Source: Marinoscillum sp964351625
GTDB lineage: Bacteria; Bacteroidota; Bacteroidia; Cytophagales; Cyclobacteriaceae
NCBI GenBank assembly: GCA_964351625.1
Contig: CAYGOV010000014.1
Coordinates: 61,311-125,310, forward strand
Length of the DNA: 64,000 nt
Direction of reading: 5' to 3'
Shown: positions 44,041-56,100 of the stretch, piece by piece
Layout of the letters: the number at the start of each line of letters is the position of its first letter
Position numbering within the stretch: the stretch's first letter is position 1
The notes under the pieces: model-generated
What the model saw: only the letters and a program-made list of their open reading frames with translations
The model's database searches: none
Told to the model about the DNA's origin: nothing
Program-made: the position numbers and the translations under genes

Positions 44041-44907
44041 TTAACGTCTAGCTACGATAAAAGACTCCATTTGAGCGTAAGCGTCAGTAGATGCTTTTTC
44101 ATCATAGATTGGATTGCTAGGATTAGCAAAGCCATGGTCTGCATCGTAAGATTTTAGGATCAGTTCGTTTGGCAACTTGGCCATGATTTTTTGGAAATCT
44201 TCAGCCACTTTTTCTGTGATCCATTGGTCTTTTCCAGCGAAAATCCCAAGAACGTCACATTTCAATGTAGCAAGTCTTTCCATGTTCGTCTCTGGCATTC
44301 CGTAAAACATAATAGCACCTTTAGCTTGATCACCCATTTCTATGGCTGTCTGTAGTGACCATCCGCCACCAAAGCACCATCCGACTGTATATACATTAGC
44401 TTCTGAACCAATATATGTTTTAGCACCATTAATGATAGCCAAAGCGCGTTCGGTTTGCACAGCTTGCATATAAGTAGCCGCATCGGTTCTGTTTTCAGCA
44501 ACTTTTCCGTCATAAAGATCTAAAGCGATCACAGTCATATTTGGAAATTTTTCAGAAAACATATCTGACTCTGATTTCACAAAATCATTGAGTCCGTACC
44601 ATTCGTGAACCACCAAGAGGATGTCTTTGGTTTCGGTTGAAGAAGCAACTACATAAGCATTTGCTGATGTACCGCCTGCTCCCGGGTAAGTAATCATTTC
44701 GCCCTTGGCTTGAAAAACCAATTTGCTATATTGTGGGTCTTCGTGAGCTATCCCGAAGTTAGGATCATCAGCAAGTTTAGCAAAAGCCTGAGTCGTATTG
44801 TGGCACATGGTAATTGATGCACCTAGGTTGTTGGTCGTCTTGGAAGAAGACGAACTAATCCAGAGCGCAATCACTAACATTGGAATTGAAAGTAAGTATG
44901 TTTTCAT
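44041..44907 (-). CDS. Secreted dienelactone-hydrolase-family protein
   Basis: A 288-residue alpha/beta hydrolase from ATG 44907 with an N-terminal signal sequence (YLLSIPMLVIALWISSSS). The catalytic triad is complete: Cys178 in VGWCFGGGWS, Asp227 in AGKDQW and His258 in DADHGFANP. Family members hydrolyse dienelactones or other small esters. Periplasmic localisation is inferred from the signal. The frame can start six codons earlier. It lies 43 bp upstream of polA on the same strand. Confidence 0.88.
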   Translation of the reverse strand: MKTYLLSIPMLVIALWISSSSSKTTNNLGASITMCHNTTQAFAKLADDPNFGIAHEDPQYSKLVFQAKGEMITYPGAGGTSANAYVVASSTETKDILLVVHEWYGLNDFVKSESDMFSEKFPNMTVIALDLYDGKVAENRTDAATYMQAVQTERALAIINGAKTYIGSEANVYTVGWCFGGGWSLQTAIEMGDQAKGAIMFYGMPETNMERLATLKCDVLGIFAGKDQWITEKVAEDFQKIMAKLPNELILKSYDADHGFANPSNPIYDEKASTDAYAQMESFIVARR

Positions 44908-44951
44908 GGTCTTTTCGTTTTGCATCTAGGAACCCCAAAAACGGCAAATAG

Positions 44952-46319
44952 TTATGCTAATGGCAAACTAATATTGAAGCAGGCGCCTTTGCGGGTTTCA
45001 ATATAGGAAAGTGTTCCACCATATTTTTTAACAATACCATAGGAAATATACAATCCCAGTCCAGTTCCATGACCTTCTTCCTTGGTGGTGAAAAAGGGCT
45101 CAAAAATGTGTGCTATGTCTTTAGGTGGCACACCTTTTCCATTGTCCTTGATCGTGATATTAACATTTTTATTGGAGGTGGTCGCAGTTACTTCTATCTC
45201 AGGGGACGAAGCGGACTTGATGGCCTGGGCAGCATTGTTCAATATGTTTAGCAGGACTTGGTTTATCTCAGTTGGGTTGGCCAAAACCATGATTTCATCA
45301 CTTCCAAAAAATGTCAAGCGAATCCATGGAAAGGCATTTTGTATCAAGGTACAAGTCCTTTGAGTCAGTAAAACTATATCTACTGCTGACTCTTTTTTGT
45401 CATCATTTCGTGGAGAGATTCTAAGTAAATTATTGATAACATCAGCCGATCTCTCAGAGCCTTCTTTCATGTTATACAATAGTGTATTGACGTTGCTGAG
45501 ATTAGCTTCAAGGGCTTCCTTTTGTGAGGAGGTTAGCTTCTCCTCAATTTCTTTCAGTTCATTTTGAATTGGAGTTACACTTCCACTGATAAAAGTCATC
45601 GGATTGTTGAGTTCATGAGCTAGTCCAGCTGTTAGTCTCCCAAGTGTGGCCATTTTTTCTGACTCGATCAGCTGATCTTGTGTGCTACTTAGCTTTATGA
45701 TATACTTTTCTTTCTCATCAATAACTTTTTGAAGGACGCTGTTCACTTGATTGAGTTGGAGGTTTTGGTTTTCAGTTTTGTTACGGGATTTGTCAAACTC
45801 AACTTTTAATAAGTAAAGTAGACAGAGGGAACTCAATGCAAAAAGAATATAATTGACGGGTATAGCCTGTGGTGGGTATTCACCGACTAGGATGATGTCA
45901 GCACTTTGTAATATTGTTAACACAATCATTTCAAATGGAATCACACTGGAGTAAATCAGTCTGTGCTGCGTAGGAGCAATGATTATTATGACCAAACCTA
46001 TAGCGAGGGCAATGACTGCCATTAACCCATTGTATCCACCAAGTGCTACCCAAAAGAAACCCAGAGACAGCATCAGAAAGAGGATAAGAGGAATACGAAG
46101 TGGGTTAAAGATTCCTTTGTAACGAGATAAGTAAAAGAATAACAAGCCTATTCCTGAAACAATGGTATCAGGGAGTATCATCCAAGTTGGGCCCATTAAT
46201 ATTGCATCTTGGATCATTAAACAAATGAGCAAGCCGCATTGGATTAGGCATAAGTATTCAAAAAGCGTTTTTTCTAGGCTGTTAGAATCAATACTAATTG
46301 TCTTTCGCTTGGTTGGCAT
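44952..46319 (-). CDS. Membrane sensor histidine kinase
   Basis: About 455 residues from ATG 46319 (MPTKRKTISI). The N-terminal 180 residues hold about six hydrophobic helices with no clear extracellular sensor domain. A coiled coil (about 180-220) leads to the H-box AGLAHELNNPMTFI with phospho-acceptor His235. The ATPase domain has ILNNAAQAIK, DNGKGVPPKD, FFTTKEEGHGTGLG. No response-regulator gene is adjacent; the orphan LuxR-type regulator at 12 kb could be a partner but nothing in the sequence shows it. Confidence 0.92.
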   Translation of the reverse strand: MPTKRKTISIDSNSLEKTLFEYLCLIQCGLLICLMIQDAILMGPTWMILPDTIVSGIGLLFFYLSRYKGIFNPLRIPLILFLMLSLGFFWVALGGYNGLMAVIALAIGLVIIIIAPTQHRLIYSSVIPFEMIVLTILQSADIILVGEYPPQAIPVNYILFALSSLCLLYLLKVEFDKSRNKTENQNLQLNQVNSVLQKVIDEKEKYIIKLSSTQDQLIESEKMATLGRLTAGLAHELNNPMTFISGSVTPIQNELKEIEEKLTSSQKEALEANLSNVNTLLYNMKEGSERSADVINNLLRISPRNDDKKESAVDIVLLTQRTCTLIQNAFPWIRLTFFGSDEIMVLANPTEINQVLLNILNNAAQAIKSASSPEIEVTATTSNKNVNITIKDNGKGVPPKDIAHIFEPFFTTKEEGHGTGLGLYISYGIVKKYGGTLSYIETRKGACFNISLPLA

Positions 46320-46449
46320 TGCACAAAAAAACCATTTTATCTTGAAAAACAATGTGATTTTACTTGCGACATTAAAGTTTAATTCTTTGAGAAGTTTTGT
46401 GATTATCGAAAGTCAAATGGTTTTGAGCCAGTTACGTAGACAAAACAAA

Positions 46450-46476
46450 AAAAGGATTCCAAAATGGAATCCTTTT
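46450..46476. terminator. Terminator between the CHAT gene and the sensor kinase
   Basis: AAAAGGATTCC and GGAATCCTTTT form a perfect 11-bp stem around a 5-nt loop. On the minus strand it is followed by a T-rich tract, so it probably terminates the CHAT gene 26 bp after its stop. Confidence 0.85.
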
Positions 46477-46501
46477 AAATGCTATTTAGTGAAACAGGAA
46501 A

Positions 46502-49500
46502 TTATATCCCTATCATGACAAATGCGCCCCAATAGTATGGAGACTTCCATTTCGCTTTTAGTCTTTTCTGAGCAATGATAAATGCTTCTTGCTTGGTCTT
46601 ACCGCTAAGCCATTCTTCGTAGAAAATTGTCATAAGTTCTTGGGTAGCATCATCATCCACCGTCCACATAGACATGATAATGGCATCAGCGCCGGCTACT
46701 TGGAAGGCTCGTTGAAGACCGTAGACACCTTCGCCATTTTTCACTTCTCCAAGACCAGTTTCACAAGCGGAAAGCACCACAAGTTCTGTATTGGATAGAT
46801 CGAGGTTCATAGCTTCAAATGCTGTCAATATACCGTCTTCATTATGAGGGATGTCATTAGAGATTGTTCCTTCTGCGATATAACTATTAGCTCCGGCCAG
46901 AATAAGCCCAGATCTCAAAAGTGGGTTCTGAACATAGGCATCTTTTCCTCCTTCGTGTTCTTCTTCTGCCTCAAGGAAGAACCCATGCGTAGCAATATGT
47001 AATGTTTTTGGACTGTGTACTACCTTAATACTATCTTCCAAAGCATCGTTACTGAGGTATTTGGTTACGCCGGTGTTTGCCTTGTTATAAAGGCTATCTA
47101 TTAGATTTACCTCTTTTTTCGTACCGGGAAGTAAAGCTAGCATTTGGTTAGAGCGCATATATCTCAAAAGGTTTCCTCTAATTCCTCGAGGAAGTGAGCC
47201 ACCGCGAGTGAGATCCGTCACATTGTCGTCTGCTCCTCTTGAGCCACGAACACCTCTTTCCCCACCTCTACTAATGCTTCTGTCCTCACTAGCAGCATTC
47301 ACTATATCCGCAGCATTCACATTGGCTTCTTTGGCTTTAGAGTCGATTACGCCCATGTTGTAGTTTGGATAGCCAAAAAGGTATGATCCTTCTTGCGCTT
47401 TTACATCTGTTGTATTGAAAGCCACAAGATCTTTGGTGTTGGTTACCAATTGTATCTCTAGTTCATCTAGCGTGAAATTGCCTGTAGCAGGGTTCCTTAG
47501 GGTGTAGATACTAATCTGATTGAAAACCCCATCAGGTGACAAGTACACTTTTTTAATACCATCCAGCTTGTTAGCAATAGGTCTCCAGAAGAGCTTGTAG
47601 GAGAAATCTTCATCAACTTTGTATTTGATAGCATTTCTATAGTTAGAAAGGTATTTTGATTCCATCAATTTACCGTTCCTCATAATCACCATCTCAGGAT
47701 AGTCTTCAGTCTCATTGGTGACAATCAAAGCTGCATAATAGACCTCATCTGTAAACACACCGGCTGAGTCTGGGGTGAAATCTCGGAATCGAATAACCTC
47801 AACAGCCGCTTCTCCTGGATTTAATTTGGCTTGAATATTCTTCCAAGTCAGGGATCTTGAGGCAGAAGTCTCAGCAAAGACCGAGGAAAGCTTAGATAAT
47901 TCTTTTTCTAAAGAATTTGAAGAAGTATTGAGGGAGTCAATTTTCTGGTTACGAACAGCTGCAGGGATTTCAGAAGCGCTGAATAGCTTAGCGAGTTGTT
48001 CTTTTTGGGAAATCCACAGATCATATTTTGCTATAAGGAGACTGTCTTTGCTGTTGAGAATAGCATCTTTCACCTTGTTACTGGCGTAAAGAATCAAACC
48101 TTTGGTAGCGAGTTGGTAATTATACATTTCGCCTATCAGTTCTTTGTTGTCACTACTTGTTTCTACAATGAAAGAGTTGTATTCTTCGAAAGCAGGGCGA
48201 AGATTATTGTAGTAAAATTTAGATTTTTCATCTTCGCTTAAAATTGGGAAGATCATGTTAATCTGGTCAAAATAGTTGTCGAATGTTTCTCTGTAATATC
48301 CCAATGCGGCATTTATATCCTTCTTATTCCAGCTCAAAATCGCCATTTTGTTAGTACTTCTGGCATAGTCAGAATGACTTGTACCTACACCTTTCTTGCG
48401 AAGCTCAAGTGCACTAAGGTGATACTTTTCTGCCTCAGCAATATTACCGGATGTGAAGTATGCATCCCCAAGGTTGTAGCTTGCAAATGATCTTTGATAA
48501 TAGTTGTCTGGGGCGGCCTTTTCCATCATCTCTATGGCCTTAATACCATATGATTGTGCCTTTTCTAATTCTCGGGTTTTGGTAAAGACATAAGTAAGAT
48601 TTTGCATTACTCTGGCATAATAGAGGTTTTCTTGTCCCATTTCTGCTTCGAAAACCTCAGCCGCTATATTGAAGTACTGCTTAGCGTCATTATATTTTTG
48701 AGCGTACATGTAGGACGAAGCAAGGTTGTATGCTTCCATGCCATAGATGAAGGACTCTTTGCCGTAGAACTCTTCATCCAATGCTAGATTTTCAAGGTAA
48801 ATTTTCTCGGCCTCATCAAAGTTTCCAAGTAATTGAAGAACTAACGCTAAGTTGCTTTTAAGGGCAAGTTGATAGTCAGAATTATCCCCTTGAAGCCTAT
48901 TCATAATGGAGAGTGCTTCCTGATAGATTTCTTCAGCAACGGGGATTTTGCCTATTTGAGTATAGAGTCCTCCCAAACTATTCAACACAGACACATACCC
49001 AACGGAGGCGTATTCGCCATTTTCTTTGAGTATTTCAAGTGCTTCGAGCAAAGCTTTTTCGCTTTTTTTGTTTGCTCCAGACATTTGATAATAGTCTCCT
49101 GTGAACTTAAGGAGAACGGCATCATTGGTGCTGCCTTTGTCAACATTTTTTTTGAGTTGTTTGATATAATCTAGGCCTTTATTGTATTCTTCAGTGAACA
49201 CATAGTGATCTAAAAGCGATGAAGCCGACACAAAATAATCTTGACTTTTAACTCCAGAAGTTTCTTCTTCTATTTCAAGCAATTGAAGATAGAGCTCTTC
49301 TGTTTTTCCGTAATGGCCGAGTTCGTCTTGGAGATATCCAATATTGAAAATGAGGTTTTTATACTCCTTTGGTTCTTCATTAAGGGCAACCCTCATTTCA
49401 TAAACCTTTTGATATATGTCAGCAGCTGTACTCATATCATTAATTCCATACCAATAAGATTCAGCTAAAAAATCATATACAACATATTCTACAGTATCAC

Positions 49501-49687
49501 CTCTATCTTTAAAATAAGCATCAATTTGATCTTCATTTTTCAGAATTGCTTCGTAATCATAGTCGTTGTAGAACTTTTCAATTTTCAGATAGAATTTCTC
49601 TTCTTTCTTAGTTAAAAAGGGGTATTGGGCGGATGCAGTGCCTACGTACACTAAAAGTGCGATAAAGCTTATCAGTTGCTTATTCAT
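46502..49687 (-). CDS. Secreted TPR-CHAT caspase-like protein
   Basis: A 1061-residue protein with a Sec signal peptide (LISFIALLVYVGTASAQ), about ten TPR/Kelch-light-chain-like helical repeats (roughly 30-500), a linker with coiled coil (about 540-620) and a C-terminal CHAT peptidase (about 640-1061). The caspase-type dyad is His901 (LHIATHGFF) and Cys975 (LSACETGLG), so it should be active. An Arg/Gly-rich loop (about 800-845: SRGGERGVRGSRG, LTRGGSLPRGIRG) precedes the catalytic His and may be a self-processing site, since CHAT peptidases often cleave after basic residues. The signal peptide places it outside the cytoplasm. It is divergent from the giant surface protein. Confidence 0.92.
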   Translation of the reverse strand: MNKQLISFIALLVYVGTASAQYPFLTKKEEKFYLKIEKFYNDYDYEAILKNEDQIDAYFKDRGDTVEYVVYDFLAESYWYGINDMSTAADIYQKVYEMRVALNEEPKEYKNLIFNIGYLQDELGHYGKTEELYLQLLEIEEETSGVKSQDYFVSASSLLDHYVFTEEYNKGLDYIKQLKKNVDKGSTNDAVLLKFTGDYYQMSGANKKSEKALLEALEILKENGEYASVGYVSVLNSLGGLYTQIGKIPVAEEIYQEALSIMNRLQGDNSDYQLALKSNLALVLQLLGNFDEAEKIYLENLALDEEFYGKESFIYGMEAYNLASSYMYAQKYNDAKQYFNIAAEVFEAEMGQENLYYARVMQNLTYVFTKTRELEKAQSYGIKAIEMMEKAAPDNYYQRSFASYNLGDAYFTSGNIAEAEKYHLSALELRKKGVGTSHSDYARSTNKMAILSWNKKDINAALGYYRETFDNYFDQINMIFPILSEDEKSKFYYNNLRPAFEEYNSFIVETSSDNKELIGEMYNYQLATKGLILYASNKVKDAILNSKDSLLIAKYDLWISQKEQLAKLFSASEIPAAVRNQKIDSLNTSSNSLEKELSKLSSVFAETSASRSLTWKNIQAKLNPGEAAVEVIRFRDFTPDSAGVFTDEVYYAALIVTNETEDYPEMVIMRNGKLMESKYLSNYRNAIKYKVDEDFSYKLFWRPIANKLDGIKKVYLSPDGVFNQISIYTLRNPATGNFTLDELEIQLVTNTKDLVAFNTTDVKAQEGSYLFGYPNYNMGVIDSKAKEANVNAADIVNAASEDRSISRGGERGVRGSRGADDNVTDLTRGGSLPRGIRGNLLRYMRSNQMLALLPGTKKEVNLIDSLYNKANTGVTKYLSNDALEDSIKVVHSPKTLHIATHGFFLEAEEEHEGGKDAYVQNPLLRSGLILAGANSYIAEGTISNDIPHNEDGILTAFEAMNLDLSNTELVVLSACETGLGEVKNGEGVYGLQRAFQVAGADAIIMSMWTVDDDATQELMTIFYEEWLSGKTKQEAFIIAQKRLKAKWKSPYYWGAFVMIGI

Positions 49688-50114
49688 GGTGGAATGAATT
49701 TTTTTTATATGAAATATAAATTAACTAATATTTAGTGAGTCAAGCAAATTTTGCTTGGTGGCTAATTTAGCATGATTTATTGCTGAAAGTATAAAATGGC
49801 TCAGTATTGACAGCCTAACTCGTCTATTACCATAGCCAAAAACACTAGTTATCTTTCTTGGCAGGGCACGTGTTGATAAAAATGGGTTATGTCGATTTAG
49901 GCGGCAAATACAATGAATATTAAGTTATTGCACCTTTTTGCTTTTAATAGAAGCTTTCATTTTGAAAGATTTATAAAATTTCTTCTTTAAAATATAATTT
50001 AATCAAGTGGGAATGACAGGAAATCCACTAGTTTTATCGTTGTTAATTCCGTTCAATGCATATATGACATAAGTTGATAGGTATTGGTATTCATAACAAA
50101 CTAACTATCCGCTG
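49688..50114. other. 427-bp divergent intergenic region, no gene found
   Basis: AT-rich region between the CHAT gene and the giant surface-protein gene. A short inverted repeat CAAGCAA-ATT-TTGCTTG lies at 49741-49757. No exact TAnnTTTG -7 element with proper spacing was found for either gene; TAAGTTGA upstream of the giant gene is only a partial match. No open frame of note and no RNA gene were recognised. Confidence 0.5.
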
Positions 50115-53100
50115 ATGAAGCTTAACTTTCCTGCGATTTCTCCACGATTACTTGTCGTTTTCACTTTCTTGATTATTTCATTTGATCATTATGGACAATC
50201 AATTTCAATAGACAGTTTCTCACCAACAAGTGCTGATCCAGGTTCTAGTGTCACCATCAATGGTACTGGTTTCAATACGACATTGACTAGCAATTTTATC
50301 TATTTTGGCGCAACAAAGGTGTTGCCGTCTTCTGGAAGCTTGACACAATTGACGGTGACGGTACCTGTCGGCGCTAAATATGGACCGGTGACTGTAGTTG
50401 ATATTAGCACCAATTGGTCTGCCATAAGTGAAACATATTTCACTCCTACGTACAGTCCACAAGGTGAGATTGGCGATAATGATCTTGCAGCTGCCGTGAG
50501 CTTTGTGACAGGCACCTTTCCTGTTTCTCCAGTAATTGCAGATTTTGATGGAGATGGAAAAGCAGATGTGGCCGTCACAAATTATACAGCAGGTACTATC
50601 TCAGTGTTTCGAAATGATGGGAGTTCAGGAACTATAAGTTTTGAATCAAAAGTGGATCTCACCGCAGGAACAAGTCCACAATCTTTAGGTGCTGCCGATC
50701 TTGATGGAGACGGTAAATTAGATTTATATCTAGGTCATGATGGAGCGTCTAATGTCATGGTCTTCCTCAATCAAAGTACCATAGGCACATTGAGTTTTGC
50801 ATCTGCCTATTCTATTCCCATCTCCATGAGAGAAGTCACGCATGGTGATTTTGATGGGGATGGAAAGATGGATTTGGCGATGGTCGATTATATGACTCCT
50901 TCAACATATTATATTTATGAAAACACGGGCACTGTTGGGTCGTTGGCATTCACTTACGCCACAGCGAATACCTTGTCCAACTTGGCAACATCGATTAAAG
51001 CAGCAGATATTGATTATGATGGGCTTACTGATATTGTTATTGCGGGAAGCGGGTCAGATGTCATTTCGGCACTAAGAAATACAACCTCCGGCACCATCAG
51101 TTTTGCAGCGAATAGTGATTTTTCGACGGGTTCAGGTCCTTATCATCTTGCATTGGGAGATCTGGATGGTGATGGCAAATTAGATGTGGCTGTGTCTAAT
51201 GCATCCAGCAATACCGTTTCGATTTTGAGGAATACCAGCACTTCTGGCTCAGTTTCATTTGCTACTAAGGTGGATTATGCGACAGGGTCCAGTCCTTATG
51301 GCGTTTCCTTAAGCGATTTAGATGGCGATGGCAAAACAGACATGGTTGTAGCAAATGCTTCAAGCAATACGATATCTCTTTTAAAAAATACCAGCACTAG
51401 TGGAAATGTGAGCTTTGCTACTAAAGTTGACTATAGCACAAGTAGTAATGCACAGGAGATTGCATTAGGCGACTTGGATGGAGATAGCAGAACAGACATA
51501 GTTGTTCCAAATTTTGGATCCGCTAATACCATTTCTGTATATAGGAATAATCCACAGATCAACTATGCCTTGGATTTTGATGGTACCACACAGTATGTTC
51601 AGGTTGCCGATGATGATGCTTTTAGTTTCGGAGATGGTACCACAGATCAAAAATTATCTATGGAAGCTTGGGTCAACTTTGATGTGGTGACCCAACAGAC
51701 TATCGTGTCTAAACGTGCTGGTGCTAATGAATGGCATTTTGCAATTGGGTCTAGCGGAAACCCATCCATTATACTTATGGATAATTCTGCCGGCGGATAT
51801 ATTGCAAAGGAGTCAACCGGTATTTCTTTCACGCCAGGACAATGGTACCATCTGGCCTTTACTTATGATGCCAGTGGTACGGGCAATGGAATTACCATTT
51901 ACGTAGATGGAGTAGATGTGGGAGGTAACGCTACAGTTAATGGAACTTACACCGCAATGGAGAACACCACTTCTCCGGTACAAATTGGAACAATAGGTAC
52001 AGGATCGTTTAATACAAATGGACGTTTGGATGAAGTGCGTATTTGGAATGCGGAGCGCACAGCCTCTCAGATCAGTGCTTTCAAAGATGTTGAATTAGCC
52101 GGTGGTGAACCGAACCTGATAGGTTATTGGAATTTCTCAGATGGACCTGGGGACAACATAACTCCAGATGTTTCTGGAAACGGTAATGACGGAACCTTGA
52201 CGGGCATGGACAATGCCACTGATTATCTAATCGCAGCAAATGGAGTTGCTGATGCAGGCGTCCTAGATGTTACTGCTCCTACAGTGTCCATTACTAGTTC
52301 TGAGTCTGGAACGACAAACCTTTCGCCATTTCCGGTCTCATTCACATTTGATGAGGAAGTAGTTGGCTGGAAAGTGGAAGACGTTGCGATTATCAATGGG
52401 ATCTTAACCAATTCGATCACGAGTGACAATATTACATTTACAGCAGATGTTTATCCAATACAGGACGGAGATGTCACGATTTTAGTGGAGACTGCACATG
52501 TCACAGATTTGACGGGCAATGACAATGCCGCTTCTAGTGCTTTTATCATTTCTGCAAATCGGCCTCAGAATGCTTTGTCATTTTCAGCAAGTGATTATGT
52601 AAATATTCCTAATGATCCATTATTGGATTTGGCAGGGCCATTTACTGTGGAGTTCTGGATTAGAACCAATGCTACAGGGAGCAACGTTTGGATAGAAAAA
52701 GGAACAAATAATCTAGAGTGGTCCATTCAGCAATTTTCGGATAATACGGTCTACATGAATTTTGGTAATGGTGGGCTGAATTCTAACATTGGTGTAAACG
52801 ATGGTAATTGGCATCATGTAGCAGTTGTATACCGAGGTGCAGCTGACGGTGCTATTTATATTGACGGAGTTGATGAGACAAACATTGGCTCCAATTCACT
52901 TGGAATACCAGATTACGTAACTTATGATGGGGCATTGACTATAGGAGCTAGGGCTGGCAGTGCCTTCGACCTAAATGGTGAATTTGATGACGTTCGAATT
53001 TGGGATGATGAACGCACCCTTGGCGAAGTTCAATCAAGCCGATATTCATTTCTTGCAGGTAGTGAGCAAGGGCTTGTTGCTTACTATAATTTTGATCACT

Positions 53101-56100
53101 CCTCAGGGCTCAATCTGCTGGATTTATCGTCAAATGCGCTTGATGGAACCTTGACGAATATGGTTGGTACAGAGTGGACTCCTTCAGGCGCTATGGCACC
53201 TACTACTTACCAAGCCACAGATGCTTCCGAAAATGGCTTCACGGCTAATTGGTTAGTTATTTCAAATGCACAAAGTGTTACCATAGATATTGCGACCGAT
53301 CAGGCATTTACTTCTACTGTTGCAACTAATTTGGCAGTTGCAGACCCTGTAGATAGCACATTCTTCGTGGCACAAGATCTTTCATCTTATACTGGGCAGA
53401 AACTTTATTACAGATTACGATTTACCGATGGATCTTTTACCAGCTCCTTTTCTGAGCCTGTTGAGTTTATGGTGCAGCCGGGCAACGCATTGGATTTCGA
53501 TGGAGTGGATGATTATGTGGAATTATTTGAAAATGAAGCTTTTGTAGGCGACTTCACGCTGGAGGCGTGGATATATTTGACAGATTTCGCAGACTATCGA
53601 CCATTTATTTCGAAGCAGGGTACTACAGATAATAATACTGCAGAGTTCAACTTTCAGGTACAAGGCACAATAAATGGGAACCTCAACTTTTTCTTGGGTA
53701 CAGGGTCGGGTATTGCAGAGGTCTCTGGCAACAATAATGTGGATCAGGATATCTCGCTCAATACCTGGACGCACGTAGCGGCAGTAGTCGAGGGTACCAA
53801 TATGTATTTGTATATCAATGGCGCTTTGAGTGGCACTTCGTCTTTTTCTGGTACCAGACAGAACACTGCTGCCCCCGTAAGAATAGGGCAATATAATAAT
53901 GCCATTGCGCAATATTGGCCGGGAAGTCTGGATGAAATTAGGATCTGGGATTATGCTAGAAATGCTACGGAAATCGCTGACAACACCTTTGCTACTTTGA
54001 CTGGTAGGGAAACAGGATTGATCGGATATTATCGTTTCGATGAAGGACAAAATGAATCAGACAATACAGGGGTTACTGTATTACCTGATTTGTCAGGAAG
54101 CGGTAATGATGGGATATTGAATAACTTTGATCTTTCCGATAACATCGCGCCGATTGAATCCAATTGGTATACATCCAACGCTCTTTCGTCGGGGACTGCA
54201 CCTGCCACTCCAACTGGCCTGATTGCTTATGCTGCATCAAGCACAGAAGTTTTTTTACAATGGTCGGATGTAGCCAATGATAATACCGACTATCTCGTAG
54301 AGTGGTCTGCTACGGATGAATTTGCAGAAATCATAGGCTCACAAACATTAAGTGGAACGACAGAATGGACAACTGTCACGATAGGAGCTAACACGGGATA
54401 TTTTTTCCGAGTAACTGCAAGAAATGGCACAGGAAATGGCGTATCTGTTACTGAATTTGCGACAACAGAAGCACATCCAGGTTATGCCCTTACTTTTAAT
54501 GGAAGTACAGACTATGTAGAGGTTGATTATTCGCTAGAGCTAAACCAATCTGAATTTACCGTTGAAGCTTGGGTGAAAATCACGGGTGGACAAGGAGTCT
54601 GGCGTTCAGTGGTTACATCAAGAGGTGCTTTCCTAGGGTATGTCATGCAGGCTAACAACCTCAATCAATGGGAGTTTCTCGTAGGTAATGGTTCATCATG
54701 GGTAGCGGTAACTGGACCAACCATAGTACTCAATACATGGACGCATGTGGCAATGACTGTAAGCGGCGGCAATATTACCGGATATGTAGATGGAGTGAAT
54801 ATTGGTAGTACACCTGTTTCATATGCTTTGAACACCTCTAATCCATTGAGAATCGGAGCTGGTGCGACTGAAGGAGCTGCAAACTTCTATATGCCGGGTG
54901 ATATTGATGAAGTTAGAATATACAATTATGCCAAGACCAGTTTCATGGATCGCTATTCGAGACTTGATGGTGATGAGACTGGGTTGGTGGCTTATTATGC
55001 GATGGATGAAAACACAGGGATCTATATAGTAGATAATAGTATCAATGACCTCTTCGGAACCATCAATGGTGCGACTTACACCCCTTCTTCTGCCCCACAA
55101 GCTGTAGCTACACCAGTTGTCAGTTCGCTTATCGAGACCAACGTAGAGCAAGGAGCTTATCAGCAGCTGCTATATAAATTCACTTTAGCTGCTGATTATG
55201 GGGATGCCACACTTAATGACATCTCCTTTCCGATCACGGCATCTAACCTTTCCGATATTAAAGCCTCAGGAGCAAAATTGTTTTATAATACAGTTGATCA
55301 GTTTCCAGCCACCGCTCCAATTGGTATAGGAAGTGCCTCAGTATCTATTGATTTTTTCACTCTAGGTCAAGTCATCAGCGAAGGGACCACAGGATACTTC
55401 TGGTTGACTGCAGATATAGAAGCTATTGCTACATTAGCGAATACACTCGAAATCAGTGGCTCTCCTACGCTTTCTTTTGTAGAAGGTGTGGAGCTCGGCA
55501 CTGGATTCAGTGCAGGGGATCAACTAACAGTAATCACTAGATCACCGAAAATTATATATGTAGACAAGAATGCTACAGGTGAACACTTTGGTGATAGCTG
55601 GGCTACTGCATATCGAGATATGCAAGTGGCCATGGAAGCGGCAAATACTGGAGATAGCATCTTCGTGGCTAGGAGTACTGATTTTGCAACTTCTTACACT
55701 ACGCAAAGTGCTATTCTAGGCTTAACCGATGAAACCATTCGTCTTGACTTTCGCCCTGATATTTCCATTGTTGGAGGTTTTGATCCAGTTGGGAATCCTA
55801 CAAATTCTTCACAGAGGACAATTGGAGATAGAACCATACTTACAGGGGATATTGATAATGATGATACTCGTAATGTATCAGGAGTCACCACGGCAATAAA
55901 TGGTACCAATTCAACTTACTTAACATATTTATTCGGCGGGGGTCTCGACGGAAACTATTGGGTAGACGGCTTCACGTTTACAGGTTTTGCAGGAAGTGCT
56001 GTAAACCTTGGAACAGCTTCGCCCCTAGATATTTCCATAGTTCAATCAGATTTCATTGGGAATGGTGACGGAACCTCAGCTGGGGCAGGAATGTATTGGT

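Noticed and set aside
49864..49875. CACGTG core upstream of the giant gene, resembling parS
   Set aside because: Flanks (GGG and TTG) do not match the parS arms.
53523..54050. 175-residue frame on the minus strand inside the giant gene
   Set aside because: Antisense shadow of a LamG domain; peptide lacks coherent features and overlaps strongly coding + strand sequence.
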